Source of the DNA: Phenylobacterium montanum
Lineage (GTDB): Bacteria > Pseudomonadota > Alphaproteobacteria > Caulobacterales > Caulobacteraceae
Assembly (NCBI RefSeq): GCF_018135625.1
Contig: NZ_CP073078.1
Location: 744,001-808,000, forward strand
Direction: 5' to 3'
Length of the DNA: 64,000 bases
Position numbers and translations under genes: made by a program. Every line of letters begins with the position of its first letter. The stretch's first letter is position 1. A model generated the notes under the pieces. The model was given only the letters and a program-made list of their open reading frames with translations, searched no databases and had not been told where the DNA came from. Shown piece after piece: positions 55,857 to 64,000 of this stretch.

Positions 55857-57338
55857 TCAGTCTTCGTAGAAATCGGCGACGAGCTTGTCCAGCAGGCGCA
55901 CGCCGAAGCCGGTGGCGCCATCCGGAATGGTCGGCACGGTGGAAGGCTTCTTCCAGGCGGTCGAGGCGATGTCGAGGTGAGCCCAGGGAAGCTCGTTGAC
56001 GAAGCGCTGCAGGAACAGGGCCGCGGTGATCGAGCCGCCCGGCCGGCCGCCGGTGTTCTTCACATCGGCCGCCATGCTGTCGATCTGCTTCTCATAGGCC
56101 GCCGGCAGGGGCATGCGCCACAGCTGGTCGCCAGAGGCCTTGGACGCGGCCAGGAGGTTCTCGGCCAGGGAATCGTTGTTGGAATAGAGCCCGGCATAGT
56201 CGTTGCCGAGGGCGATAATGATCGCGCCGGTCAGGGTGGCGAGATCGACCATGAACTTGGGCTTGAAGCGATCCTGGCAGTACCAGAGGGCGTCGGCCAG
56301 GACGAGCCGGCCCTCGGCGTCGGTGTTGATCACCTCGATGGTCTGGCCGGACATGGAGGTGACGATGTCGCCAGGGCGCTGGGCGGCGCCGTCGGGCATG
56401 TTCTCGACGAGGCCCAGGATGCCGACGACGTTGGCCTTGGCCTTGCGCTTGGCCAGGGTGAGCATCAGGCCGGCGACGGCGCCCGCCCCGCCCATGTCCC
56501 ACTTCATGTCCTCCATGCCGTCGGCGGGCTTGAGGCTGATGCCGCCGGTGTCGAAGCAGACTCCCTTGCCGACGAAGGCCACCGGCTGGGCGTTCGCATC
56601 GGCGGCGCCGTTCCAGCGCACGACCACCAGCTGGCTTTCGCGCTCGCTGCCCTGGCCGACGCCGAGGAGCGAGCCCATGCCGAGCTTCTCCATCTCGGCC
56701 TCGCCCAGAATCTCGACCACAAGGCCGTGGGCCTCTAAGGCCTTGACGCGAGCCGCGAACTCGACGGGATGAAGGATATTGGCCGGCTCCGAGACCAGGT
56801 CGCGGGTGAAGAACACGCCCTGCGCCAGGGCCGCCAGCGGGGCCCAGGCGGCTTCGGCCGCGGTCACGTCCGAGACGGCGATGCGCACGGTCTGGATGGT
56901 CGGCTTCTTCTCCGGCTTCTCCTTGGTGCGGTAACGGTCGAAGCGATAGGCGGCCAGGGTGGCGCCCAGGGCGGCGCGGGCGGCCAGATCCGCCGAATCC
57001 TCGGCCACGTCGACGGTCAGCACCTGGGCGCCGCTGGTCTTCAGCGCCTGATAGGCCTCGGCGGCGAAGGTCTCTGCCCGCTCGGCCGTCAGGTCGGAAG
57101 CCGCGCCGACCCCGATCAGCAGCACTCGCGAGGCGGCGAGGCCCGCCGGCGCGACCAGCTCCAGGCTCTTGCCCTTGGCGCCGGTGAAGGCCGCGGCCGT
57201 CATGGCGCGCGCCAGCGATCCGCCCGATGCGCCGTCCAGCCGCGCCGCCGCTGGGGACAGGGTCCCGCCGTCGAAGGCCGCCACCGCCCAGGCTCCGTCC
57301 ACCGCCGCGCCCGCGCGCGCCACAAATTCGACCTGCAT
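55857..57338 (-). CDS. pepA: Leucyl aminopeptidase (M17)
   Basis: A 493-residue dizinc/manganese exopeptidase removing N-terminal residues from peptides. The catalytic part shows [31 protein letters not shown] (Lys and Asp ligands) and the signature [14 protein letters not shown]. An N-terminal macro-like domain covers about residues 1-165. ATG at 57338 has AGGAG seven bases upstream; the TTG at 57344 is less likely. Divergent from lptF. Confidence 0.95.
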   Translation of the reverse strand: MQVEFVARAGAAVDGAWAVAAFDGGTLSPAAARLDGASGGSLARAMTAAAFTGAKGKSLELVAPAGLAASRVLLIGVGAASDLTAERAETFAAEAYQALKTSGAQVLTVDVAEDSADLAARAALGATLAAYRFDRYRTKEKPEKKPTIQTVRIAVSDVTAAEAAWAPLAALAQGVFFTRDLVSEPANILHPVEFAARVKALEAHGLVVEILGEAEMEKLGMGSLLGVGQGSERESQLVVVRWNGAADANAQPVAFVGKGVCFDTGGISLKPADGMEDMKWDMGGAGAVAGLMLTLAKRKAKANVVGILGLVENMPDGAAQRPGDIVTSMSGQTIEVINTDAEGRLVLADALWYCQDRFKPKFMVDLATLTGAIIIALGNDYAGLYSNNDSLAENLLAASKASGDQLWRMPLPAAYEKQIDSMAADVKNTGGRPGGSITAALFLQRFVNELPWAHLDIASTAWKKPSTVPTIPDGATGFGVRLLDKLVADFYED

Positions 57339-57494
57339 TCGCAACTCCTAGGCTGGGCTTCCGCGCCCTCACGCAATTGGCCAACGCCTTAGTCCGGCGC
57401 GCGGCGGTTGGCGACTCCCATCTGGCGCGTGTAGAAGGTGGCCAACCCAGTCGGGGTCCGCAATGGCCGCTCTGGCTCACTCACGCGCAGGCCC

Positions 57495-58637
57495 ATGAGT
57501 CTCATCGAAAAATACCTGTTGCGTCAGCTCCTGGGCCCTTCGCTGCTGGCCATAGCGGCCCTCGGCGCGGTGGTGGTGCTGAGCCAGACGCTGGGCGCCC
57601 TGGACATCATCGTCAACCAGGGCCAGAGCCCATGGGTGCTGATCAAGGTGATCGCGCTCGCCCTGCCCCAGCTGATGGCCATGGTTCTGCCGATCGCCCT
57701 GTTCATCGCCGCCCTGGTGGCGCTGAACCGGCTGCATACCGAGCAGGAGATCGTGGTCTGCTTCGCCAGCGGCATGAGCCGTTGGCGAGTCATATCGCCG
57801 GCCATGCGCCTGGCGGCGGTGGCCGCGTTCCTGGCCCTGATCACCAACCTCTGGGTCGCGCCCTGGGCCGACCGGGCCATGCGGGAAGAGCTGTTCCGCG
57901 TGCGCACCGACCTGGCCGCCAGTCTGATCCATGTGGGCCAGTTCACTTCGCCCGCCGCGGGCCTGACCGTCTACGCCCAGGACAGCGACCAGAGCGGCGC
58001 CTTCCACAACCTGTTCGTCTACCAGGTCAAGCCGGAGGGCGGCGACACCACCTATCTCGCCGAACGGGGCCGCATCACCAAGCGCAACGGCCAGCCGGTG
58101 TTGGTCATGCGCGACGGCTCCAGCCAGTCGTTCAGCACGGCAGGGGTGCTGAACTACCTTAAGTTCGAAGAATATATCTTTGATTTATCGCCTTTCATGG
58201 CGAACGACGAGCTGATCCACTACAAGATTCCGGATCGGTATCTGCACGAACTGCTGTTCCCCGACCTGACCCAGGACTGGGAGCGGAAGAATCGCAAGAA
58301 GATGCTGGCCGAGGCCCACGCCCGCCTGGCCACGCCGATCTACAACCTCACCTTCATGGCCATGGCCCTGGCCGCCGTCATCGGCGGGACCTTCAGCCGG
58401 ATGGGCTACGGGCGGCGGATCCTGATCGTCTGCGCCGCCGCGGCGGTGCTGCGCATGCTGGGCATCGGCGCCCAGGCTGCAGCGGCAGGTACCCCGTGGC
58501 TGAACATCCTTCAATATGCGGTCCCGATCGGAGGCCTGTGGTGGTCGATGGCGGTGCTGTTCCGCCAACGCGCGGGCCGCTTCGCCCGTCGTCGCCCCAC
58601 ATCGCCCCGGATGGAACTCGCCGGAGCTGAGGCATGA
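57495..58637 (+). CDS. lptF: LPS export permease LptF
   Basis: A 380-residue permease with three N-terminal and three C-terminal membrane helices around a periplasmic beta-jellyroll-like domain (about residues 120-280). With LptG and LptB it drives LPS out of the inner membrane. YLLRQLLGP at the start and the conserved LPIALFIAALVALNRLHTEQE, followed by later RLATPIYNLTFM, are family features. ATG at 57495 is chosen; a longer frame starts at 57438. Overlaps lptG by four bases. Confidence 0.93.
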   Translation: MSLIEKYLLRQLLGPSLLAIAALGAVVVLSQTLGALDIIVNQGQSPWVLIKVIALALPQLMAMVLPIALFIAALVALNRLHTEQEIVVCFASGMSRWRVISPAMRLAAVAAFLALITNLWVAPWADRAMREELFRVRTDLAASLIHVGQFTSPAAGLTVYAQDSDQSGAFHNLFVYQVKPEGGDTTYLAERGRITKRNGQPVLVMRDGSSQSFSTAGVLNYLKFEEYIFDLSPFMANDELIHYKIPDRYLHELLFPDLTQDWERKNRKKMLAEAHARLATPIYNLTFMAMALAAVIGGTFSRMGYGRRILIVCAAAAVLRMLGIGAQAAAAGTPWLNILQYAVPIGGLWWSMAVLFRQRAGRFARRRPTSPRMELAGAEA

Positions 58638-59743
58638 GGCTAAGCCTGACCCGGATCGAAAGCTACGTGCTGAGCGCCACCCTACTGGGCGTCGGCGTAG
58701 CCCTGGCCGTGATCGCGGCGGTCATCATGCTGGCCGACTTTGTCGAACTGTCGCGCACCCTGGGCGTCGGGGCCGAGCTGGGCTTCAGCCAGACACTGCG
58801 CCTGACCCTGCTGCACGCGCCTTCGGTCATCCTCCTGCTGCTGCCCTTCGCCTTCCTGTTCGGCGTGCTGGGCGCGTTCGTGAACCTGAACCGGCGCAGC
58901 GAGCTGATCGCCATGCGCGCCGCCGGCGTCTCGGCCTGGCGGTTCATCTTCCCGGCCGCGGGCGCCGCCGTCGTCATCGGCCTCGTGGCGATCACCATCT
59001 TGAACCCGGTCGCCTCGGCCCTGGCGGCGCAGTACGAGCGCGACGTCGAGGCCCTGCGCCGCGGCGCGGCGGTGGCCAGCGGCAAGGAGATCTGGCTGCG
59101 CCAGGGCGATTCCCACACCCAGATCGTGATCCACGCCCACCGTCAGGTCAGCCAGGGCGAGACCCTGGTGCTGACCGGCGTCAGCCTGTTCGTCTCCACG
59201 CCATCCAAGGACCACAAGGGCCTGGAGTTCTCGCGCCGCATCGAGGCGCAGCAGGCCAAGCTGACGCCCGGCGCCTGGCTCCTGACCGGCGCCCGCGAGG
59301 CCACGCCGGGCGCCGAGGCCCTGCGCTATGACAGCCTGACCCTGCCCACCACCCTTGAGGGGCGCACTGCGCTGGAACGCTTCACCTCACCCAAGGCCGT
59401 GCCTTTCTGGGGATTGTGGGACGCGATTTCGCGGACGGAACTGGCGGGTTTCCCGGCGACAGGCTATCGGCTGCAGTTGGACGAGCTTCTGGCGACCCCG
59501 CTGCTCCTGGCGGCGATGTCGGTGTTGGCGGCGGCGTTCTCGCTCAGGCTGATTCGGCTGGGCGGCCTGGCGGGATTGGCAGGATCGGGGGTCGCGCTTG
59601 GCTTCGTGCTGTTCTTCTTCAACCAATTCTGCCGCGCGCTCGGCGAGGCGGGGGCGATTCCGCCGATGGCGGCGGCATGGACGCCGCCCGTTCTCGCCCT
59701 TTTGTCCGGGTTCACCTTGCTTTGCTATACCGAGGACGGCTAG
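58634..59743 (+). CDS. lptG: LPS export permease LptG
   Basis: A 369-residue permease, partner of LptF, with the same six-helix layout: VIAAVIMLADFVELSR, LLLLPFAFLFGVLGAFVNLNRRSELIAMRAAGVS, and C-terminal helices including SVLAAAFSLRL. The ATG overlaps the lptF stop (ATGA). The lptD gene follows after 63 bases. Confidence 0.93.
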   Translation: MRLSLTRIESYVLSATLLGVGVALAVIAAVIMLADFVELSRTLGVGAELGFSQTLRLTLLHAPSVILLLLPFAFLFGVLGAFVNLNRRSELIAMRAAGVSAWRFIFPAAGAAVVIGLVAITILNPVASALAAQYERDVEALRRGAAVASGKEIWLRQGDSHTQIVIHAHRQVSQGETLVLTGVSLFVSTPSKDHKGLEFSRRIEAQQAKLTPGAWLLTGAREATPGAEALRYDSLTLPTTLEGRTALERFTSPKAVPFWGLWDAISRTELAGFPATGYRLQLDELLATPLLLAAMSVLAAAFSLRLIRLGGLAGLAGSGVALGFVLFFFNQFCRALGEAGAIPPMAAAWTPPVLALLSGFTLLCYTEDG

Positions 59744-59806
59744 GCCAATGCAGCCTTCAGCGTTCGACGGGGGCGCAAACTGTTTCGCGAGTGGGTTTCT
59801 CGGTTG

Positions 59807-62236
59807 ATGCGCGACCTTAGACGAGCTCGACAGAGCGCGGAGAAGCTCGGCCTTTGCGCCGGCTCCGCCCTGTCGCTGCTTTGCGGTTCGGCGGCGCTGG
59901 CCCAGACCGCCACCGAGCTGCCGGTCCGCGCGCTGGATTCGCCGACCCCGCTGCTGCCCTCCGAGGCGCCCAGGATCACCGCGCCAAAGCCGACGCCCGT
60001 AGCCACGGACGATGGCCTGGGCCAGGACGGATTCTATCTGGAAGCCGACACCCTGGTGCGGGACGACAAGGCCAATACCTGGACCGCGCGCGGCGGGGTC
60101 GAGGCCCGCTATCAGGGCCGCACCCTGCGCGCCGAGGAAGTGATCTACAGCGTCGCCACCGGGGCCGTGACCGTGAACGGCAAGGCGCAGATCATCGAGG
60201 CCGACGGCACGGTCCAGTTCGCCGAGCACGCGGTGCTGGACGACAAGATGCGCGCCGGCTTCGCCCGTGGCTTCGCCCTGCACACCACCCAGGACGCCAC
60301 CTTCGCCGCCGATGTCGCCATCCGCCGCAGCGAGACGGTCAACGAGCTGAACCGGGCGGTGTTCACCCCCTGCCCCGTCTGCGCGCCCGACGGATCGAGC
60401 GTGACCCCCACCTGGTCGATCCAGGCCGACCGGATCGTGCAGGATCACCAGCACCGTCTGGTCTACTACCGCAACGCGGTGATCCGCATCAAAGGCGTTC
60501 CGGTATTTTACACGCCTTTTCTGTCACATCCGGACCCCAGCTCGCCCAGAGCCTCAGGCCTGCTGATGCCGGAGCCGACCAGCTCCAACTCGCGCGGGTT
60601 CACCTATCGCCAGGGCTACCTGTTCGTGGTCTCGCCCTCGATGGAGCTGACCGTCAAGCCGGACATCAGCACCAAGCAGAACCCATTCCTGCAGATGGAA
60701 TGGAAGGAGCGGTTCTATTCCGGCTATCTCGACGCCCGGGTCGGGTACACCTATTCGCGCGACTTCGACGGCAAGGGCGACCAGTTCGGCGGCCAGACCT
60801 CGCGCTCGTTCATCCTGGCCGATGGCCGCTTCAGCCTGAACGACAAATGGGACTGGGGCTTCACTCTGGATCGCGCTTCGGACCCGCTGATCTTTGAAAA
60901 ATATCAGATTCCGAACGTCTACGAAAACCACGGCATGTTCACGCCGGACCTGCAGCGGCTCCTGAGCCAGCTGTTCGTCACGCGACAGGACAGCAACTCC
61001 TACCTCTCGATCGCCGCGCTCGACTTCCAGGGCCTGAGGACCAGTTCAACCGGCATCACCGAGAACAGCGAGACCTTCCCCATCGTCGCGCCGCTGATCG
61101 AAGCGCGCTACGAGCCCAAGGCCGACATCTTCGGCGGGCGGCTGCGGTTCACCGGCAGCGCGGTGGTGCTGAGCGCCAATGAATCGGCGATCGACCCGGA
61201 ACAGCCCGGCATCGACAGCCGCCGCGCCACCGCCGAGGTCAACTGGCGGCGCAACTTCACCCTGGCCGATGGCATGCGCCTGTCGCCGTTCCTGGACCTG
61301 CGCGGCGACTTCTACAACATCGCCAACACCACCCCGACCGACCACAGCGACCACTCGATCGGCCGCGGCCTGGGCACCGCCGGCCTCGATTTCAGCTGGC
61401 CGTTCATGCGTCAGGCCGGTTCGACGACCGTGATCCTGGAGCCCGTGGCCCAGATCGCCCTGTCGCCGAACGTCTCCGCCAATCCTCACATCCCGAATGA
61501 GGACAGCATCGTAACCAATTTCGATGAAACGAATTTGTTCAGCATAGACCGGTTCACCGGCTATGATCTGGCCGAGGGCGGGCAGAGGTTCAATATCGGC
61601 GGGCGGGCGACCATCGACTGGGGCGACGGACTGAGCGCCCGCATTCTGGTGGGCCGCGTATTCCGCGCCCAGCCGCTGGCCTTGGCCTCAGTCAATACCG
61701 GCCAGGGCAGCTCGGCTTCGGCGACCGGCAACCCTACGCCGCAGCCGGCGACCAACCTTACCTTCGCGCCCAATACCGGCCTGAACAAGACCGCGTCGGA
61801 CTGGGTGGTGGCGGCGGAGACCACGCCGGTTGCGGGCCTGTCGATGTTCGGCCGCACCCTGCTGGACAACAACTTCCAGGCTCAGGACACCGAGGTCGGC
61901 GTCAATTTCGCGCGTTCACGGATGCGGGGCTATCTGCGATACGACGACGACAACACCCAGATCACCGGCCGCCAACGCAATGTCGAAGGCGCCGGCGAGT
62001 TCTTTGTCACGAAGCACTGGGGGTTCAGCGTCATGGGCGTGCGCGACCTTCAGTTCAGCGACTGGCGCATGCGCGACCTTGGCGTGATCTACATGGATGA
62101 TTGCATCCGCGTGGAAGTCGTCTACCAGCACGAAGACACCCAGATCGGCCGCCTCGGCAAGTCGGACTCGGTCTTTGTACGCCTAAAGCTCGCCACATTG
62201 GGCGATGAAGGATATAGGAATGCCGACTTCCGCTAA
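59807..62236 (+). CDS. lptD: LPS-assembly protein LptD
   Basis: An 809-residue outer-membrane protein that inserts LPS into the outer leaflet. Signal peptide about residues 1-31 (SAALAQ); an N-terminal OstA/LptA-like beta domain (about 60-250) contains LEADTLVRDDKANTWTARGGVEARY; the C-terminal LptD barrel follows, with FYTPFLSHPDPSSPRASGLLMPE. Cysteines in TPCPVCAPDG and DDCIRV may form the disulfides needed for function, though only three or so are visible. ATG at 59807 is chosen over TTG at 59804. It overlaps the start region of surA. Confidence 0.94.
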   Translation: MRDLRRARQSAEKLGLCAGSALSLLCGSAALAQTATELPVRALDSPTPLLPSEAPRITAPKPTPVATDDGLGQDGFYLEADTLVRDDKANTWTARGGVEARYQGRTLRAEEVIYSVATGAVTVNGKAQIIEADGTVQFAEHAVLDDKMRAGFARGFALHTTQDATFAADVAIRRSETVNELNRAVFTPCPVCAPDGSSVTPTWSIQADRIVQDHQHRLVYYRNAVIRIKGVPVFYTPFLSHPDPSSPRASGLLMPEPTSSNSRGFTYRQGYLFVVSPSMELTVKPDISTKQNPFLQMEWKERFYSGYLDARVGYTYSRDFDGKGDQFGGQTSRSFILADGRFSLNDKWDWGFTLDRASDPLIFEKYQIPNVYENHGMFTPDLQRLLSQLFVTRQDSNSYLSIAALDFQGLRTSSTGITENSETFPIVAPLIEARYEPKADIFGGRLRFTGSAVVLSANESAIDPEQPGIDSRRATAEVNWRRNFTLADGMRLSPFLDLRGDFYNIANTTPTDHSDHSIGRGLGTAGLDFSWPFMRQAGSTTVILEPVAQIALSPNVSANPHIPNEDSIVTNFDETNLFSIDRFTGYDLAEGGQRFNIGGRATIDWGDGLSARILVGRVFRAQPLALASVNTGQGSSASATGNPTPQPATNLTFAPNTGLNKTASDWVVAAETTPVAGLSMFGRTLLDNNFQAQDTEVGVNFARSRMRGYLRYDDDNTQITGRQRNVEGAGEFFVTKHWGFSVMGVRDLQFSDWRMRDLGVIYMDDCIRVEVVYQHEDTQIGRLGKSDSVFVRLKLATLGDEGYRNADFR

Positions 62237-63608
62237 GGCGAGCGTATCGACTGTTGGAAAGGGGACTGGCTCGTTCATGATGCGGACGTGCAAGACGGTG
62301 GCCGGATCGGCTGCCGCGTTGATTTTTGCGTGCATGGCCGGGAACGCCCTGGCCCAGGGCGCGGCGCCCGTTGCTGCGGCCCCTCAGGAGGCTGCGCCGC
62401 CGCCGAACCAGTTGGCCGAAGGCGTGGCGGCCATCGTCAACGACCAGATCATCTCGACATACGATCTGCGCCAGCGCATGCGGCTCTTGATGGTCACATC
62501 GGGCGTGCAGCCGACGCAGCAGGCTCTGCAGCAGCTGCAGCAGGAAGCGCTGCGCTCGCTGATCGACGAGCGGCTTGAGCTCCAGGAAATCAAGCGCGAA
62601 GAAAAAGAGCAGAAATTCAAGATCGTCGCCGACGACGATGACGTGAAACATGAGATCGACCGGATCGCCTCCGGCAATCGCATGACCGGCGATCAACTGC
62701 TCAAGGCCCTGGCCGGCGCCGGAGTCGGCCAGGACACCATGAAGGAGCAGATCCGCGCGCAGATGAGCTGGGCCCGCTGGATCCAGGGACGCTACGGCGG
62801 CTCCCGCATGAAGGTCAGCCAGGACCAGATCAACGCCGTGCTGCGCCAATTGCAGGCCGAGGCCGCCAAGCCGCAGTTCCAGATCAGCGAAATCTTCCTC
62901 GACGCCTCGCGTGTCGGCGGCCAGAACGTGGCTCAGGACGGCGCCAACCAGCTGATCGCTCAGCTGCAAAAGGGCGCGCCCTTCCCCGCCGTGGCCCGGC
63001 AGTTCTCCAGCGCCACCACCGCGGCCAATGGCGGCGACGCCGGCTGGCTGGCCGAATCCCAGCTGCAGCCGGAAGTGCGCGAGGTGGTCGAGCAGATGCG
63101 CCCCGGCCAGCTGTCGGCACCGATCCCGGTGCGCGACGGGGTCTATATCATTTACCTGCGCGACAAGCGCTCGGGCAGCGGCAGCGAGATGGTGAACCTG
63201 AAGCAGGCCGCCATCAGCCTCCCCGCCGGCGCGCCCGCCGACCAGGTCGAAGCGGCGCGGCAGAAGCTGATCGCGCTCAAGGGGCAGATCAAGAGCTGCG
63301 CCGACGTCGACGCCAAGGCCGGCAAGCTGGACGGCGTCCTGGCCGGCGACCTGGGCGAGGCCGACGTCAAGGACCTGGCGCCCGCCTTCCGCGACGCCAT
63401 TCAGGGCCTTACGCCCGGCCAGGTCAGCGACCCGATCCGCACCGAAGCGGGCCTGCACCTGATCGCCGTCTGCGGCCGCCGCCAGGGCGGACTCGAGCTG
63501 CCCTCGCGCGATGAGATCGAGAGCCGGCTGGAAGACCAGCAGCTGTCGCTGGTCTCGCGGCGCTACCTGCGTGACCTGAAGAACTCGGCCACCATCGAGT
63601 TCCCGTGA
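62220..63608 (+). CDS. surA: Periplasmic chaperone SurA-like peptidyl-prolyl isomerase
   Basis: A 462-residue chaperone for outer-membrane proteins. A signal peptide ends near ALAQG; an N-terminal SurA domain (IVNDQIISTYDLRQRM, LIDERLELQEIKREEKEQK) is followed by a parvulin-like rotamase domain (FQISEIFLDA ... GGDAGWL, then MRPGQLSAPIPVRDGVYIIYLRD) and a second partial PPIase domain before a C-terminal helix. Start ATG at 62220 has AAGGA eight bases upstream; ATGs at 62277 and 62280 would leave a shorter, more usual signal peptide. It overlaps the lptD end by 17 bases. Confidence 0.9.
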   Translation: MPTSAKASVSTVGKGTGSFMMRTCKTVAGSAAALIFACMAGNALAQGAAPVAAAPQEAAPPPNQLAEGVAAIVNDQIISTYDLRQRMRLLMVTSGVQPTQQALQQLQQEALRSLIDERLELQEIKREEKEQKFKIVADDDDVKHEIDRIASGNRMTGDQLLKALAGAGVGQDTMKEQIRAQMSWARWIQGRYGGSRMKVSQDQINAVLRQLQAEAAKPQFQISEIFLDASRVGGQNVAQDGANQLIAQLQKGAPFPAVARQFSSATTAANGGDAGWLAESQLQPEVREVVEQMRPGQLSAPIPVRDGVYIIYLRDKRSGSGSEMVNLKQAAISLPAGAPADQVEAARQKLIALKGQIKSCADVDAKAGKLDGVLAGDLGEADVKDLAPAFRDAIQGLTPGQVSDPIRTEAGLHLIAVCGRRQGGLELPSRDEIESRLEDQQLSLVSRRYLRDLKNSATIEFP

Positions 63609-64000
63609 ACCCGCTTGCGCTCAGCCTGGGCGACCCCGCCGGCGTCGGGCCGGAGATCGTGGTCAAGGCCTGGCAGGCGCTAAGAGGATCCGGCCCGGCC
63701 TTCGTGGTCATCGGCGACCGCAACGTGCTGGCCGCCGCCTCGGGTTCGGGCGCCGCGATCCTGCGGCGGGTGACCCGCGCCAGCGAAGCGGCCGAGGTGT
63801 TCGCCGAGGCCCTGCCGGTGATCGACCTGAAGCTCAACGCCCACGTGGTCGCCGGCAAAGGTGACCCGGCCCACGCCGGCGCCATTATCCGCTGGATCGA
63901 GACCGGAGTGGGCCTGGCCCTGTCCGGCGAAGTCAGCGGACTGGTCACCGCCCCGATCGCCAAGGCCCCGCTCTACGCCGCCGGCTTCAAGTTCCCCGGC
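63605..64000 (+). CDS. pdxA: 4-hydroxythreonine-4-phosphate dehydrogenase, N-terminal part
   Basis: The first 132 codons of PdxA, which oxidises 4-phosphohydroxythreonine in pyridoxal phosphate synthesis. LSLGDPAGVGPEIVVKAW at residues 6-23 is the family start, followed by VVIGDRNVL and, near residue 110, SGLVTAPIAKAPLYAAGF. GTG start overlaps the surA stop by four bases (GTGA). The gene continues past the right edge; the usual next gene is ksgA. Confidence 0.93.
   Translation, partial: MNPLALSLGDPAGVGPEIVVKAWQALRGSGPAFVVIGDRNVLAAASGSGAAILRRVTRASEAAEVFAEALPVIDLKLNAHVVAGKGDPAHAGAIIRWIETGVGLALSGEVSGLVTAPIAKAPLYAAGFKFPG

Overview
The window is a dense stretch of chromosome from a high-GC alphaproteobacterium, most likely a member of Caulobacterales close to Caulobacter or Phenylobacterium. 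This is inferred from gene order (sdhE-mfd opposite recG; aminotransferase-hom-glpX-recJ; DUF177-plsX-fabH-ihfA-MerR; nrdR-ribH-nusB-thiL; lptF-lptG-lptD-surA-pdxA), a short-type argC, a two-domain cold-shock protein, a MucR/Ros regulator, an UrcA protein, and several promoters matching the Caulobacter housekeeping pattern TTGaCgS-N10-14-GCTANAWC. About 65 protein genes and four tRNA genes are supported. I see no rRNA, CRISPR array, insertion sequence, prophage or plasmid gene.

Layout. 1-6.4 kb: DNA repair (mfd start, recG), sdhE, a polyol dehydrogenase, an UrcA protein, a lone AbrB-like protein and a DUF3089 protein. 6.4-12 kb: a flavin monooxygenase with kdsA, divergent from a translationally coupled trio (flavin oxidoreductase, DUF1365, cyclopropane-fatty-acid-synthase-like methyltransferase). 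12-15 kb: cysK-sseA-metC sulfur amino-acid genes. 15-20 kb: a low-GC gene of unknown function, a ureohydrolase, a chromate transporter, tRNA-Arg, an NDUFS4-like gene, tRNA-Pro, a thioesterase, a double cold-shock protein and tRNA-Glu. 20-26 kb: recJ, glpX, hom and an aminotransferase. 26-33 kb: PHA synthase, msrB, argC, rplM-rpsI and ctaA. 33-34 kb: a small low-GC islet beside tRNA-Pro(GGG). 34-40 kb: a second CFA-type methyltransferase, then the lipid and nucleoid-protein cluster, then bamE. 40-47 kb: H+-pyrophosphatase, thiL-nusB-ribH-nrdR-glyA and a MucR-type regulator. 47-53 kb: hemA, alr-mlaE-mlaF, an exported methyltransferase-like protein and ndk. 53-64 kb: an ABC-F ATPase, pepA-holC, and the outer-membrane biogenesis run lptF-lptG-lptD-surA-pdxA.

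The genes are mostly housekeeping, with a clear envelope theme (KDO synthesis, LPS export, BAM, Mla lipid transport, SurA, alanine racemase, cyclopropane-type lipid methylation, phospholipid initiation). Many neighbours overlap by the 4-nt ATGA/GTGA pattern, which suggests translational coupling. I found no convincing new multigene system. The most unusual observations are: a RibH-family protein altered at several positions that are active-site residues in characterised lumazine synthases, in a locus without the other rib genes; a MucR-type regulator lacking three zinc ligands; a DUF3089 protein lacking the usual serine; an exported methyltransferase-like protein with a degenerate SAM motif; two inverted repeats in the leader/promoter of the double cold-shock gene; and two families of structured intergenic repeats.
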